64,000 nt of DNA from Xanthomarina sp035306705 (lineage in GTDB: Bacteria > Bacteroidota > Bacteroidia > Flavobacteriales > Flavobacteriaceae): positions 1 to 64,000 of the forward strand of contig NZ_DATGNO010000074.1 in assembly GCF_035306705.1 (NCBI RefSeq), written 5' to 3'. Every line of letters starts with the position of its first letter. Within the stretch, counting starts at the first letter, position 1. The notes under the pieces were generated by a model. It worked only from the letters and a program-made list of their open reading frames with translations. It was not told where the DNA came from and searched no databases. The position numbers and the translations under genes are program-made. Shown in pieces: positions 1 through 8,613 of this stretch.

Positions 1-120
1 TTTTTTTCATATTTTTCACTTTTAATTAGTCATAAGGTTCTGTTAAATTAATTATAATTTTCAAGAATAATTATCAGCCTGACTTATATTCGATTAACCG
101 TTGATAATCACCGATGTAAT

Positions 121-330
121 ATGAATTATTCAAAATATATAAATTATTTACTCCTTATAATTGGCTCTATGGTAGCTGTTTATGCGCAAGCTGGAGAAGA
201 ACAGGATGTGGTTGTTTTAATTCTGGGAATTGTTATTTTAATGTTCGGTTTGTTTCGGATATCCAGTAGCATTCCAAGTAAAAGCGATAAAAATCGGGAG
301 TCACAAATAAACCAAGAAGACGATGTTTAA
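121..330 (+). CDS. Small two-helix membrane protein, unknown function
   Basis: This 69-residue protein has two hydrophobic stretches (about residues 6-23 and 28-46) followed by a polar tail rich in Ser, Lys, Glu and Asp, so it is probably a small inner-membrane protein. Its last codons overlap the start of the Smr-domain gene by 8 bases, which suggests that the two are co-transcribed and translationally coupled. I do not recognise the family. The overlap and the clear hydrophobic pattern are the main reasons for calling it real. Confidence 0.6.
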   Translation: MNYSKYINYLLLIIGSMVAVYAQAGEEQDVVVLILGIVILMFGLFRISSSIPSKSDKNRESQINQEDDV

Positions 331-880
331 GATAGGAGATAAAGTGTCGGTTTTAGATGAAAACCTCACAGGATTCGTTATTAAAATTGATGGAGATACC
401 ATTACCATGGAAGATGAAAATGGTTTTGACATGGAGTTCCATAAAAAAGAACTGGTCCAAATTAAAAATGAAGCTGTTTTAAAATCGAAATCCTTTATGG
501 ATGTGTCCTTAGACGAGATTTTAAGTGAAAAAGAAACGAGTAAAAGAAAGCCCACGATAAAAAAGAAGGTCAAAGAACGTTTCCAGCCAACTATGGAAGT
601 GGATCTTCACATTCACCAACTAACCAATAAAACCAACATGAGCAATCACGACATGCTCACCTTGCAATTGGATACGGCTAGAAGGCAATTGGACTTTGCC
701 ATAAGACAACGCATCCAAAAGGTGGTGTTTATCCATGGTGTAGGCCAAGGGGTTTTAAAAACCGAATTGGAATATATGTTTGGGAGATATGACAATGTAA
801 AATGCTATGACGCCAATTTCCAGAAATACGGTTTGGGCGCCACAGAAGTCTATATTTATCAAAATGTTGCGGCCGACTAA
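323..880 (+). CDS. Smr/MutS2 C-terminal-domain protein
   Basis: The protein has 185 residues. The N-terminal ~50 residues form a small beta-rich module (KIGDKVSVLDENLTG), of the kind often seen before Smr domains in Bacteroidota. A basic linker (about 74-85) leads to the Smr domain, with the DLH motif at residues 94-96 and the HGVGQGVLK signature at 138-146. Smr domains are DNA/RNA-binding nuclease-like modules of the MutS2 family; here the domain stands alone without a MutS ATPase. It overlaps the upstream small membrane gene. Its stop codon overlaps that of the convergent lipoprotein gene, and no terminator lies between them. The domain call is firm; the cellular role is not known. Confidence 0.88.
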   Translation: MFKIGDKVSVLDENLTGFVIKIDGDTITMEDENGFDMEFHKKELVQIKNEAVLKSKSFMDVSLDEILSEKETSKRKPTIKKKVKERFQPTMEVDLHIHQLTNKTNMSNHDMLTLQLDTARRQLDFAIRQRIQKVVFIHGVGQGVLKTELEYMFGRYDNVKCYDANFQKYGLGATEVYIYQNVAAD

Positions 881-1818
881 AACTCTGGCGTAACTGTTCT
901 GGTGCTTGTTGTTTTAGGGTTTTGCAAGAACCCGAAATCGAATCGGTCTTGATTAAGCGTTGGAAACGCAATATTTTCAACAACAATTTTAACTTTAAAG
1001 GTCTGTTTAATCGTATGGATTCTATACGCTGTGGCAGGAACCGTTGTTGCAACAGCTGGATTTAAGTAATCTGGAATGTTTTGATCTGTATAGTCGTTCG
1101 CCGGATTTTGGTCCTGACTTATGTTTTCTTCATTGATGGTTAAAACCCCGTCATTATCATCGTCTGGATCTAGGTAATTTGGTATGCCATCGCCATCCGT
1201 GTCTTTTGGGTTGGTTAAAGGATCGCCATCGTCATCGGTATTGTCGTAATCAAGAAGTTCTGTTTTGGTCAATACATTGTCTCCATCGTCGTCTTCATCC
1301 AAAAAATTAGGAATCCCATCACCATCGGTATCATCATCAAATAAATTTCCATTGCCATTAATATCTTCCATTTCAGCAGGAATTCCATCATCATCATCTT
1401 CAAAATAAATGGTCGTAATGGTGTAAGTTCCGTCATAACTTGATAAATCTTGTATTATTTGCAAATTGGAAGGAGGCACATCGTTACAAAATAAATTACT
1501 TGTTAAGGTGCCATAACTTCTATAGTTAAATAGATTGGTGGTACCGTTAACAGTTCCAGTAAGTATGGGGTTGACAAGTTCTACCAAATAAGAACCAGGT
1601 GCCGTAGGAACTACTTTTAAAATGTCGTTCAGGGTTAGGGGAGGCGAGCTTATTTGCAACGAAATGGATTCGGCCGGACTTTCCTTCACATTAAAAAACA
1701 CCAATTCGCCACAAGCTTCAAACGTGTCGTCGAAATCTAATTCTACCAAGATGACATCGCCATCGTCGCAAGCGGATAAAACCAATAAGAAGGATAAAAG
1801 TACCAGTAAGTTTTTCAT
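877..1818 (-). CDS. Lipoprotein with Asp-rich calcium-binding-like repeats
   Basis: I chose the ATG at 1818 because it gives a clean lipoprotein signal (MKNLLVLLSFLLVLSAC); an ATG 21 bases upstream would add seven polar residues ahead of the signal. The mature protein begins at Cys17 followed by DDGD. The middle contains several DxDxDG-type repeats (DTDGDGIPNFLD, DTDGDGIPNYLD), resembling thrombospondin type 3 calcium-binding repeats. The N-terminal and C-terminal parts are not recognisable. It is probably anchored to the outer membrane and may bind Ca2+. It ends by overlapping the convergent Smr gene by 4 bases. Confidence 0.75.
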   Translation of the reverse strand: MKNLLVLLSFLLVLSACDDGDVILVELDFDDTFEACGELVFFNVKESPAESISLQISSPPLTLNDILKVVPTAPGSYLVELVNPILTGTVNGTTNLFNYRSYGTLTSNLFCNDVPPSNLQIIQDLSSYDGTYTITTIYFEDDDDGIPAEMEDINGNGNLFDDDTDGDGIPNFLDEDDDGDNVLTKTELLDYDNTDDDGDPLTNPKDTDGDGIPNYLDPDDDNDGVLTINEENISQDQNPANDYTDQNIPDYLNPAVATTVPATAYRIHTIKQTFKVKIVVENIAFPTLNQDRFDFGFLQNPKTTSTRTVTPEF

Positions 1819-1874
1819 AATATATATATTATCGTACAAAAATAAAAGAATTGTTAAATATACAACGTGCCTTC

Positions 1875-1904
1875 TTGGAAATAATTATAAATGCCGTATT
1901 TTTG
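1875..1904 (+). promoter_or_regulatory. Bacteroidota-type promoter upstream of cysteine desulfurase
   Basis: TTG at 1875-1877 and TATTTTTG at 1897-1904 match the Bacteroidota -33 (TTG) and -7 (TAnnTTTG) elements with a 19-base spacer. The expected start is near 1911. That places the 35-codon ORF at 1930 and the desulfurase gene on one short-leader transcript. Confidence 0.6.
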
Positions 1905-1929
1905 CACCTTGCAATTTTGAAGCGAAATC

Positions 1930-2037
1930 ATGTCGGAATTTCACGATGAAACCTCCAAGATCACTCTTTATTCCATTGGAAAACGGGTTGTTTTGGACGC
2001 AACATGTGACCATCTAATAATAAATTTAAGCAAATGA
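1930..2037 (+). CDS. 35-codon ORF overlapping the cysteine desulfurase start
   Basis: The frame opens with ATG at 1930 and ends with TGA at 2035-2037. It encodes MSEFHDETSK followed by an amphipathic stretch containing one Cys (TCDHL) and ending INLSK. Its stop overlaps the desulfurase start in the arrangement ATGA (2034-2037), typical of translational coupling. A good promoter lies just upstream (1897-1904). The mixture of charged, hydrophobic and His/Cys residues looks protein-like. Function is unknown. It could be a conserved micro-protein, a leader peptide controlling the desulfurase, or chance. Confidence 0.45.
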   Translation: MSEFHDETSKITLYSIGKRVVLDATCDHLIINLSK

Positions 2038-3176
2038 CCCCTGTATATTTTGATAGCGCTGCTACCACCCAAGTTAGAAAAGAAGTAATTACTGTTATGC
2101 AAGATGTTTTAGAACATCACTATGGAAACCCATCTTCCATTCATGCTTTTGGAAGAGCTTCCAAGTCGATTATTGAAACCGCACGAAAAACCATTGCTAA
2201 AGAGCTGAATGCTTTTCCGCAGGAAATTATATTTACTTCTGGAGGTACCGAAGCCGATAATATGATTTTACGCTGTGCCGTTAGAGATGCCGATATTACT
2301 ACCATTATTACATCGCCTATCGAGCACCATGCCGTGTTACATACGGTTGAAGAGCTACGAAACGAATATGATGTAACCGTAGAATATGTGAAACTTCAGG
2401 CTTGTGGCACACCAGATTATGAAGATTTAGAACGTTTGTTAACTGCCAACGACGAAAGAAAATTGGTGAGCTTAATGCATGTTAATAATGAAGTGGGGAA
2501 CCTATTGGATGTTTATAAAGTTTCTGCCCTTTGCAAAGAAAACAATGCCTTGTTTCATAGTGATACCGTACAGTCTATCGGACATTATACATGGGATGTA
2601 AAAGATATTCCTATCGATTTTATGACGGCAGCTGCCCATAAATTCCATGGCCCAAAAGGGATTGGTTTTGCTTATATAAGAAAGAACAATACCTTAAAAC
2701 CTTTTATTTTTGGAGGTGCGCAAGAACGCGGGTTTAGAGCTGGAACAGAACCTGTTCACAACATAAAAGGTTTGGAAACTGCTTTTGTGATGGCTTACGA
2801 AAATTTAGACGAAGAACGCGCTCATGTAGAAGGCTTAAAAAATTATTTTAAAGCTGAAATTAAAAAAGCCATTCCAACTGTCGCTTTTAATGGCAATTGC
2901 TCCGATAATTCCAAAAGCACCTATACCTTATTGAATGTGCGCTTGCCTATGTCGTCAGAAAAAGCCTTGACCCTACAATTTCAATTGGATTTAAAAGGCA
3001 TTGCTTGCTCAAAAGGAAGTGCTTGCCAAAGTGGAAGTGGAAAGGGATCTCATGTTCTAGAGCATATTTTATGCGAAGAAGACCAACAAAAACCATCTGT
3101 TAGATTTTCGTTTTGTAAATACAATACCAAGAAAGAGATTGATTATGTGATTGGGGTTTTGAAGGATTTGGTTTAA
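2034..3176 (+). CDS. Cysteine desulfurase, class V aminotransferase (NifS/IscS-like)
   Basis: This is a PLP enzyme of 380 residues, the usual length for the NifS/IscS family. It removes sulfur from cysteine for Fe-S clusters or thiolated RNA. Visible features are the N-terminal YFDSAATT, the GGTEADN cofactor-binding loop (about 70-76), the EHH pair near 97-99, HSDTVQ at 175-180, the PLP lysine in AHKFHG (Lys203), FRAGTEP (234-240), and the catalytic-cysteine loop with CSKGSAC (Cys325, Cys331). Cys331 matches the usual GSAC position. No scaffold or Suf genes adjoin it, so a tRNA-thiolation role is as possible as cluster assembly. It starts inside the preceding 35-codon ORF. Confidence 0.93.
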   Translation: MTPVYFDSAATTQVRKEVITVMQDVLEHHYGNPSSIHAFGRASKSIIETARKTIAKELNAFPQEIIFTSGGTEADNMILRCAVRDADITTIITSPIEHHAVLHTVEELRNEYDVTVEYVKLQACGTPDYEDLERLLTANDERKLVSLMHVNNEVGNLLDVYKVSALCKENNALFHSDTVQSIGHYTWDVKDIPIDFMTAAAHKFHGPKGIGFAYIRKNNTLKPFIFGGAQERGFRAGTEPVHNIKGLETAFVMAYENLDEERAHVEGLKNYFKAEIKKAIPTVAFNGNCSDNSKSTYTLLNVRLPMSSEKALTLQFQLDLKGIACSKGSACQSGSGKGSHVLEHILCEEDQQKPSVRFSFCKYNTKKEIDYVIGVLKDLV

Positions 3177-3218
3177 TTGATTGACGATTGTTGATTTATG
3201 ATTTAAAAATTTACTTAT

Positions 3219-3257
3219 AAAAAAACCTTCAGGCTTTTAAATTCCTGAAGGCTTTTT
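3219..3257. terminator. Bidirectional terminator
   Basis: A perfect 8-bp stem (CCTTCAGG at 3226-3233, CCTGAAGG at 3244-3251) is flanked by an A-run on the left and a T-run on the right. It can end both the desulfurase transcript and the convergent gene at 3277-3774. Confidence 0.85.
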
Positions 3258-3276
3258 ATTGCAACACAATTAACAC

Positions 3277-3774
3277 TTATGCTGCTTCTGCTTTTGTAAT
3301 AAGTCTGCTTTTAATTTTTGCTTCCCATTTTTCAAGTAACGCCATTTCGTTGCTCATTTGAAAATTAACATCTATGTTATAAAACTCTAAAATGTCTTTT
3401 GCTTTTGATTTATAAGTAATTAACAAGTCAATTTTATCTGTTTCAGTTTTAAACGTGGTTTTGTTTTTAACCGATCTGTGGGTTTTGGCTATTTCGCAGG
3501 ATGCCACCTGACTTAAATCGACAATGGTTATTTGGTGTTCTGCATCAATTATTTTAGAATAAATAAGTTTATTTGCAGCTTCGTCGATAGCAATGGAATA
3601 GTAGGTTCCCCAGAATTCGGCTTCCGTAATTTTTAAATGGTGTTTTAAGGCTTCCTCTTTAAAACCTTTCATGGCTTTCTTCTTCTGTTTTTTTTGTGAG
3701 GTTTGTATTAAAATAAGAGGTAGTAAAATAATGACAATAATGGCAATGCCAATGTAGATGCTATATGCTTCCAT
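3277..3774 (-). CDS. Membrane-anchored protein of unknown function
   Basis: The 165-residue product has one strong N-terminal transmembrane helix (about residues 6-24) followed by a very basic stretch (KKQKKKAMK). The positive-inside rule therefore places the remaining ~130 residues in the cytoplasm. The soluble part is mixed alpha/beta and ends in an amphipathic region. I do not recognise the family. It is a single gene with a shared terminator downstream. Confidence 0.65.
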   Translation of the reverse strand: MEAYSIYIGIAIIVIILLPLILIQTSQKKQKKKAMKGFKEEALKHHLKITEAEFWGTYYSIAIDEAANKLIYSKIIDAEHQITIVDLSQVASCEIAKTHRSVKNKTTFKTETDKIDLLITYKSKAKDILEFYNIDVNFQMSNEMALLEKWEAKIKSRLITKAEAA

Positions 3775-3889
3775 GAGTTTATTTTTTATTTGTTATAAGT
3801 GAAAATGATCTTGAATTTTTTCAAGATGAAATGAAACAGCTACTAATCGCTTGGATTATTAGTTGTATGACTTAATAAAAAATAAACTA

Positions 3890-4264
3890 TTATGAAAAGG
3901 TATGAAAGGGGTAGAGTAGTGCATCCAAATCCAAACCTGGCTGAATGTTTTTACTTTCGTAAATATATTGATTGTCTTTTGTTACAATAAAGGGCTCTAC
4001 ATATCTAAAAAGCTTAAACTGCGCTTTTAAATCGGTTGTTTGAAAATTAAGAACAAGTTGGTTTGATGTGTTTCCAAGAGGTTCTAAGTCGGGAAAGATA
4101 GATAATTCCGGAGCTTTAAATTCGGATATATAACTTGAAACATGATGGTTTTTATCTGTTTTTGAAACAGCATCAATTAAATAATTCTGTACAGAAATAC
4201 TTAAGCTTAAGGTATAAGCAAACAAAAGGCTAAACGCCATGATATTTCTAATCCATGTTTTCAC
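3890..4264 (-). CDS. Small secreted or membrane-anchored protein, unknown
   Basis: The product has 124 residues. Residues 1-25 form a signal peptide or membrane anchor (MKTWIRNIMAFSLLFAYTLS). The rest is polar with several aromatic residues and no cysteine. No domain is recognised. It is flanked by non-coding AT-rich DNA on both sides and has no obvious operon partner. The organisation (signal plus ~100 residues) suggests a periplasmic protein. Confidence 0.5.
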   Translation of the reverse strand: MKTWIRNIMAFSLLFAYTLSLSISVQNYLIDAVSKTDKNHHVSSYISEFKAPELSIFPDLEPLGNTSNQLVLNFQTTDLKAQFKLFRYVEPFIVTKDNQYIYESKNIQPGLDLDALLYPFHTFS

Positions 4265-4712
4265 TGGTACAAATGTATAACTGTTTGAGATTTGAAAACA
4301 AAAAAATATGTTAAATTGTTTCTTGTTGGATTATAAAAGCAGGTAGGTGTGGTTTTGTTTGTGGTAATTTCAGGATATGTGTTCTATATATCGTCTCCTT
4401 AACTAAAAACACGCATAGCTTCGTACACCTTATTTTATAAAATTATATTTATTTGGAATTCTATATATGCCCAATTAACGAATTGTTTTTTAGAAACGAA
4501 CAGATCGTTTTATTCAATAGAACATGGATTATTTGTTCTTGTTTATGCTTGTAAATTTTACGAGAATTTTTATGGGTCTATAAAACCAAATTCTAATTGA
4601 AAACGGACAATTACTAACCCAATACCCTCAGATACTAATTGACTGCAGTTAAGTATGTTGAAAACTCTTACATTTGCCTGATTTATGAAAAATCAGTTTA
4701 AAATAAATTATT
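4265..4712. other. Non-coding gap of 448 bases
   Basis: AT-rich DNA with no convincing ORF, tRNA or strong hairpin. The only signal I see is the promoter-like element at 4669-4676 near its right end. Confidence 0.5.
4669..4676 (+). promoter_or_regulatory. -7 element TACATTTG
   Basis: Exact match to TAnnTTTG, 37 bases before the lipoprotein start at 4713. No TTG lies at ideal spacing upstream; the nearest is at 4639, 27 bases away. Confidence 0.45.
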
Positions 4713-5966
4713 ATGAAAAAACATTTAAAAGTAACTAGACTTTTTGCCTCAACGGTGTTGTTGGCTTTTATATTTTTAATGTCTTGCTCCAAAGACGATA
4801 GCCCAGATCCTATTGCTGAAATGGATACTTTGCTAATAACGGCGTCCAGCACGTCTATTGAAGAAGGAGAAGCCGTACAATTTGCTGTAACAGTTAACAA
4901 TGTTACGGTTAGTGATGCTGTTATTTATGTGGAAGGCGCAACCATTGCCAACTACGAGCATGCCTTTGTCCAAGCAGGTACCTATAGAGTGATGGCTAAA
5001 AAAGAAGGCTATCAGGATAGTGCAGAGGTTACTATTACTGTCATCGAAGAACAGATAGACATTTATGTGGCAGGTTACGAAACTATCAATGGAAAACAAG
5101 TAGCCACTTATTGGAAAAATGGAGTGCCTCAACCTCTTAGTGATGGTACATCTAATTCAGAATCTACTGCTTTAGTGGTTCACAACTCTGATGTTTATGT
5201 TTTAGTAGAAGATGGTTACGCTCTTAAATACTGGAAAAATGATCAAGAAAATATCATTTATAATCAGCTAGGTACCTATGGCAATGCGAGAGATATGATG
5301 GTTACCGAAAATGGCGATGTCTATATAGCAGGAAGTCGTCCTGTTGGTGGGGCTGCTGTTGCAACCTATTGGAAAAATGGTGTCGCCACATCACTAATCC
5401 ATGATAATTATTCGTATGCTACAGGAATTGCTATAAGCGGTAACGATGTGTATGTATCAGGATTTAGTACGGAAACAAACACAGGGAGCTCAAAACCTAT
5501 TGCTTTGTATTGGAAAAACGGAGTGCCTGTTACATTGACTGATGGTAGTTTGTATGGTTATGCAACCAAGTTAGCTGTTGTGGGTAACGATGTGCACGTG
5601 GTTGGATATGAACATGATGAAGTTGGAAACTGGTCTGCAAGATATTGGAAAAATGGTGTTGTTATACCTTTGCCAAATGGCGTTGATGCGTCCGATATTT
5701 TTATGGTTGGAGATGATGCGTATGTTGTAGGGAGAGCAGGTCAAACAGTGAAATATTGGAAAAATGGCGTACATGTAGAAGTAGGACCAGGACATTTTGT
5801 ATATGGTATTACTGTATTTAATAACAATGTGTATACTGCAGGTAGTTTTGGAACTGAAGATAGCAATAATCAACGTGCCGTTTATTGGAAAAACTCTACA
5901 ATGACCATACTTTCTGATGACACAGCAAGTGCAAGTGCTCATGCTATTGTGGTTGTTGGGCGTTAA
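4713..5966 (+). CDS. Lipoprotein with an Ig-like domain and YWKNG repeats
   Basis: This is a 417-residue lipoprotein (signal ending LMSCSKDD). Residues ~40-115 resemble a bacterial Ig-like module (SIEEGEAVQFAVTVN...YRVMAKKEG). From about residue 120 to the end there are seven repeats of roughly 40-50 residues. Each has the core YWKNG or a variant after a VYVAG-type strand and often ends in LTDG or LSDG, which suggests a seven-bladed beta-propeller. It is probably displayed on the cell surface. The ligand is unknown. A strong terminator follows and the neighbours are in the opposite orientation. Confidence 0.72.
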   Translation: MKKHLKVTRLFASTVLLAFIFLMSCSKDDSPDPIAEMDTLLITASSTSIEEGEAVQFAVTVNNVTVSDAVIYVEGATIANYEHAFVQAGTYRVMAKKEGYQDSAEVTITVIEEQIDIYVAGYETINGKQVATYWKNGVPQPLSDGTSNSESTALVVHNSDVYVLVEDGYALKYWKNDQENIIYNQLGTYGNARDMMVTENGDVYIAGSRPVGGAAVATYWKNGVATSLIHDNYSYATGIAISGNDVYVSGFSTETNTGSSKPIALYWKNGVPVTLTDGSLYGYATKLAVVGNDVHVVGYEHDEVGNWSARYWKNGVVIPLPNGVDASDIFMVGDDAYVVGRAGQTVKYWKNGVHVEVGPGHFVYGITVFNNNVYTAGSFGTEDSNNQRAVYWKNSTMTILSDDTASASAHAIVVVGR

Positions 5967-6044
5967 GAATAAGAAGTTTATATAAAAAAGTCTCAGTGGA
6001 TTTAGTCCTAACAAATTAAAATCCATTAGTTACTTTCAATGATT

Positions 6045-6089
6045 AAAAAAAGCAGGAGCGCTACGTTGTAGTTTGCTCCTGCTTTATTT
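6045..6089. terminator. Bidirectional terminator
   Basis: A 9-bp stem (AGCAGGAGC at 6051-6059, GCTCCTGCT at 6075-6083) is flanked by an A-run and T-rich DNA. It serves the plus-strand lipoprotein and the minus-strand TonB receptor. Confidence 0.82.
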
Positions 6090-6141
6090 ATGTGGATAGC
6101 GCCATTAAATATTAGGTTCTTTTTTAACCAGATTTCATTAG

Positions 6142-8601
6142 TTAAAACTTCATGGTAGTTCGCACATTGAACACTCGTGGCGTTAAGTAATTTGGAATGG
6201 CATATTGTCTTTTGCTATACACATCTCTTACCCAAGTATTTGTTATGGAGTTTTGAGAATCGAAAATATTGAAAATCTCCAATCCAATCGATAAATATTT
6301 AAAAGGTTTTCTCCAACCTTGGTTGGTTTCATTTAAATCTACAATCACATATTGTAAACCTATATCGGCACGTTTGTAATCTGGCAAACGGTTTTGGTAC
6401 ACATAAGGATCGGCATAACTAGGCGAGCCTCCTGGAAGACCTGTATTGTAAACCAGATTTAAATACATTTTCATTTTTGGCAAATTAGGTACATAGTCTT
6501 GAAAAAGCGCAGCAAATTTTAAACGTTGGTCCGTTGGTCTCGCAATATAGCCTCTGTCGTCTATGTTCTCTTGGGTTTTTAAATAACCAAAACTAAACCA
6601 AGATTCTGTTCCTGGCACAAATTCACCATTCAATCTTAAATCCAAACCGTAGGCATAAGCTGTGGCATTGTTGTTGGCTGCGTAGCGAATTCGCACATTT
6701 TCTAAGGTGTACGGATTCACATCAGTTAGATTTTTGTAGTAGGCTTCGGTGGTTAATTTAAAAGGTCTTTCCCACATTTTAAAGCTGTATTCGTTTCCTA
6801 TAACCACCTGAAAGGATTTTTGTGCTTTCACATCTGGATTTACCGTTCCCGAAGAATCGCGTAATTCTCTATAAAAGGGAGGTTGGTAATAAATACCTCC
6901 TCCAATTCTAAATAGCATGTCTTTTTTCCAATCTGGTTTGATGGCAAATTGTGCTCTTGGACTAACAACTGTTTGGGTGGTTTTTTCAATGCCCTCGCCG
7001 CTTACCGTCCAGTTATGTACTCTAGCGCCTGCATTAAACCAAACTTCATGATCGCCAAGCGTGGTTCTTTTGCTCCATTGCAAGTAAGCTTGAAGTCTTT
7101 GGATGGTTGTATGGTTTTTGGCTCGAACATTTTGAAAGGCAACCAAAGGTCCTTCATAAGGCGTATACGGTTGGTTGTTAAAACCGCCTAAATACGGTGG
7201 GTTGATTGAAAACCCTGCCGAGTCGATTACTTCCCATTCCACCAAACGATCTCTAATATCTTCATTGGTATATTTTACAGACCATTCAAAGTCGTTGTCG
7301 TTTAAAGTATATTTTCCACTGTGCTCTATGTTTGTAATAAGCGCATCCAAATCGTTTCTTCCATGGTCCAATTGGCCTCCAATGCCTTCGCTATATTCCA
7401 CTTCACCTAGATCTTCATCTCCAATATTGGTGTTTACTTCGCCCAATCTATATTGCGCTAAAATGTCGAAATACTCTTCTTCGGTGGTGTGGTAGGTTGA
7501 AGCTATTAAATTAAGCGTGACTTGATCGTTTAACAAATACGTTCCTTTTAAAGCCCCAAAAAGGGTTTGATATTGATCTTTTTCCTGGCCTTCATAAAAA
7601 ACCAATAAGGCCAACGGATTTTCTATAGTTCCAAAATTGGTTTGTCTGGTTTTAGGCTGATAGCTGTATTTATTTAAAGAGGCATTTCCTAAGAAACTTA
7701 AACTAAACTTATCTGAAAAATTATAATTTATTTGCGACTGAATGTCTAAAAAGGTCGGATTGTAGTTGGTCTCGGTTTCTTGAGCATCTACAAGTAAACT
7801 GTTGTCTCTATAACGAATGCCTACAATTCCTGAAAGTTTAGAATCTTTACTTACGGCTTCTACGGCCAAGCTTCCACCGAGCAAACTTAAATCGGCACTT
7901 ACGCCAAAACCAAGTGGTTTTCTGTAAGTAATATCTAAAACGGATGCTAGTTTATCGCCAAACTTCGCTTGAAAGCCCCCAGCTGAAAAATCCACATTTT
8001 GAACCATATCCGGATTTACAAAACTCAATCCTTCCTGTTGTCCAGAACGAATTAAAAAAGGTCTGTAAATTTCAATCCCATTTACATAGACTAGGTTTTC
8101 GTCGTAATTACCACCTCGAACAGAATATTGGGTACTCAATTCGTTGTTACTGCTTACACCCGGAAGGGTTTTTAATAGGTTTTCCACGCCAGCATTCGCT
8201 CCAGGGATTTGTCTGATAGCTTCTGGATCCAGCGTAATAATTCCTTCTACTGCTTTTCGTTGTTTACTTGAAATAACTACGGTTGAAATTTGTTCTATGG
8301 ATTCCTTCATAACGGGATGGAACTCGTACTCCTCGCCATTTTTTAAATTAAAAGTCACCACAATATCTTTAAAAGCAAGATGCGAGAAAGACACGGTAAC
8401 CTCTTGATCGGAAGGGATTTTTAAAATAAAAAAACCATTGTCGTTGGTAGTTGTTCCTTTATTTTCGGCCTTAATATTTACATTTGCAATCGGGTTATTG
8501 GCATCGTCCAAGACCACACCTTTAAGCGTTCCACTTTGCGAAAAACCTAAATAGGGCATCGAAAAAAGGACGAGAATGGAGAGATAAAATTTAATGTTCA
8601 A
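6142..8601 (-). CDS. TonB-dependent receptor with carboxypeptidase-regulatory-like domain
   Basis: This 819-residue outer-membrane receptor has a signal peptide (to about residue 21, GFSQ), a CarboxypepD_reg-like beta-sandwich (about 24-110: GTLKGVVLDDANNPIANVNI), a plug domain (about 120-240, with YSVRGGNYDENLVYVNG) and a beta-barrel ending in an aromatic residue (TTMKF). The substrate cannot be read from the sequence. The gene lies 12 bases downstream of the M23 peptidase gene on the same strand, so the two are probably one transcript. It differs from SusC in being shorter and having no SusD partner. Confidence 0.9.
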   Translation of the reverse strand: MNIKFYLSILVLFSMPYLGFSQSGTLKGVVLDDANNPIANVNIKAENKGTTTNDNGFFILKIPSDQEVTVSFSHLAFKDIVVTFNLKNGEEYEFHPVMKESIEQISTVVISSKQRKAVEGIITLDPEAIRQIPGANAGVENLLKTLPGVSSNNELSTQYSVRGGNYDENLVYVNGIEIYRPFLIRSGQQEGLSFVNPDMVQNVDFSAGGFQAKFGDKLASVLDITYRKPLGFGVSADLSLLGGSLAVEAVSKDSKLSGIVGIRYRDNSLLVDAQETETNYNPTFLDIQSQINYNFSDKFSLSFLGNASLNKYSYQPKTRQTNFGTIENPLALLVFYEGQEKDQYQTLFGALKGTYLLNDQVTLNLIASTYHTTEEEYFDILAQYRLGEVNTNIGDEDLGEVEYSEGIGGQLDHGRNDLDALITNIEHSGKYTLNDNDFEWSVKYTNEDIRDRLVEWEVIDSAGFSINPPYLGGFNNQPYTPYEGPLVAFQNVRAKNHTTIQRLQAYLQWSKRTTLGDHEVWFNAGARVHNWTVSGEGIEKTTQTVVSPRAQFAIKPDWKKDMLFRIGGGIYYQPPFYRELRDSSGTVNPDVKAQKSFQVVIGNEYSFKMWERPFKLTTEAYYKNLTDVNPYTLENVRIRYAANNNATAYAYGLDLRLNGEFVPGTESWFSFGYLKTQENIDDRGYIARPTDQRLKFAALFQDYVPNLPKMKMYLNLVYNTGLPGGSPSYADPYVYQNRLPDYKRADIGLQYVIVDLNETNQGWRKPFKYLSIGLEIFNIFDSQNSITNTWVRDVYSKRQYAIPNYLTPRVFNVRTTMKF

Positions 8602-8613
8602 AGGGTTAAATAT

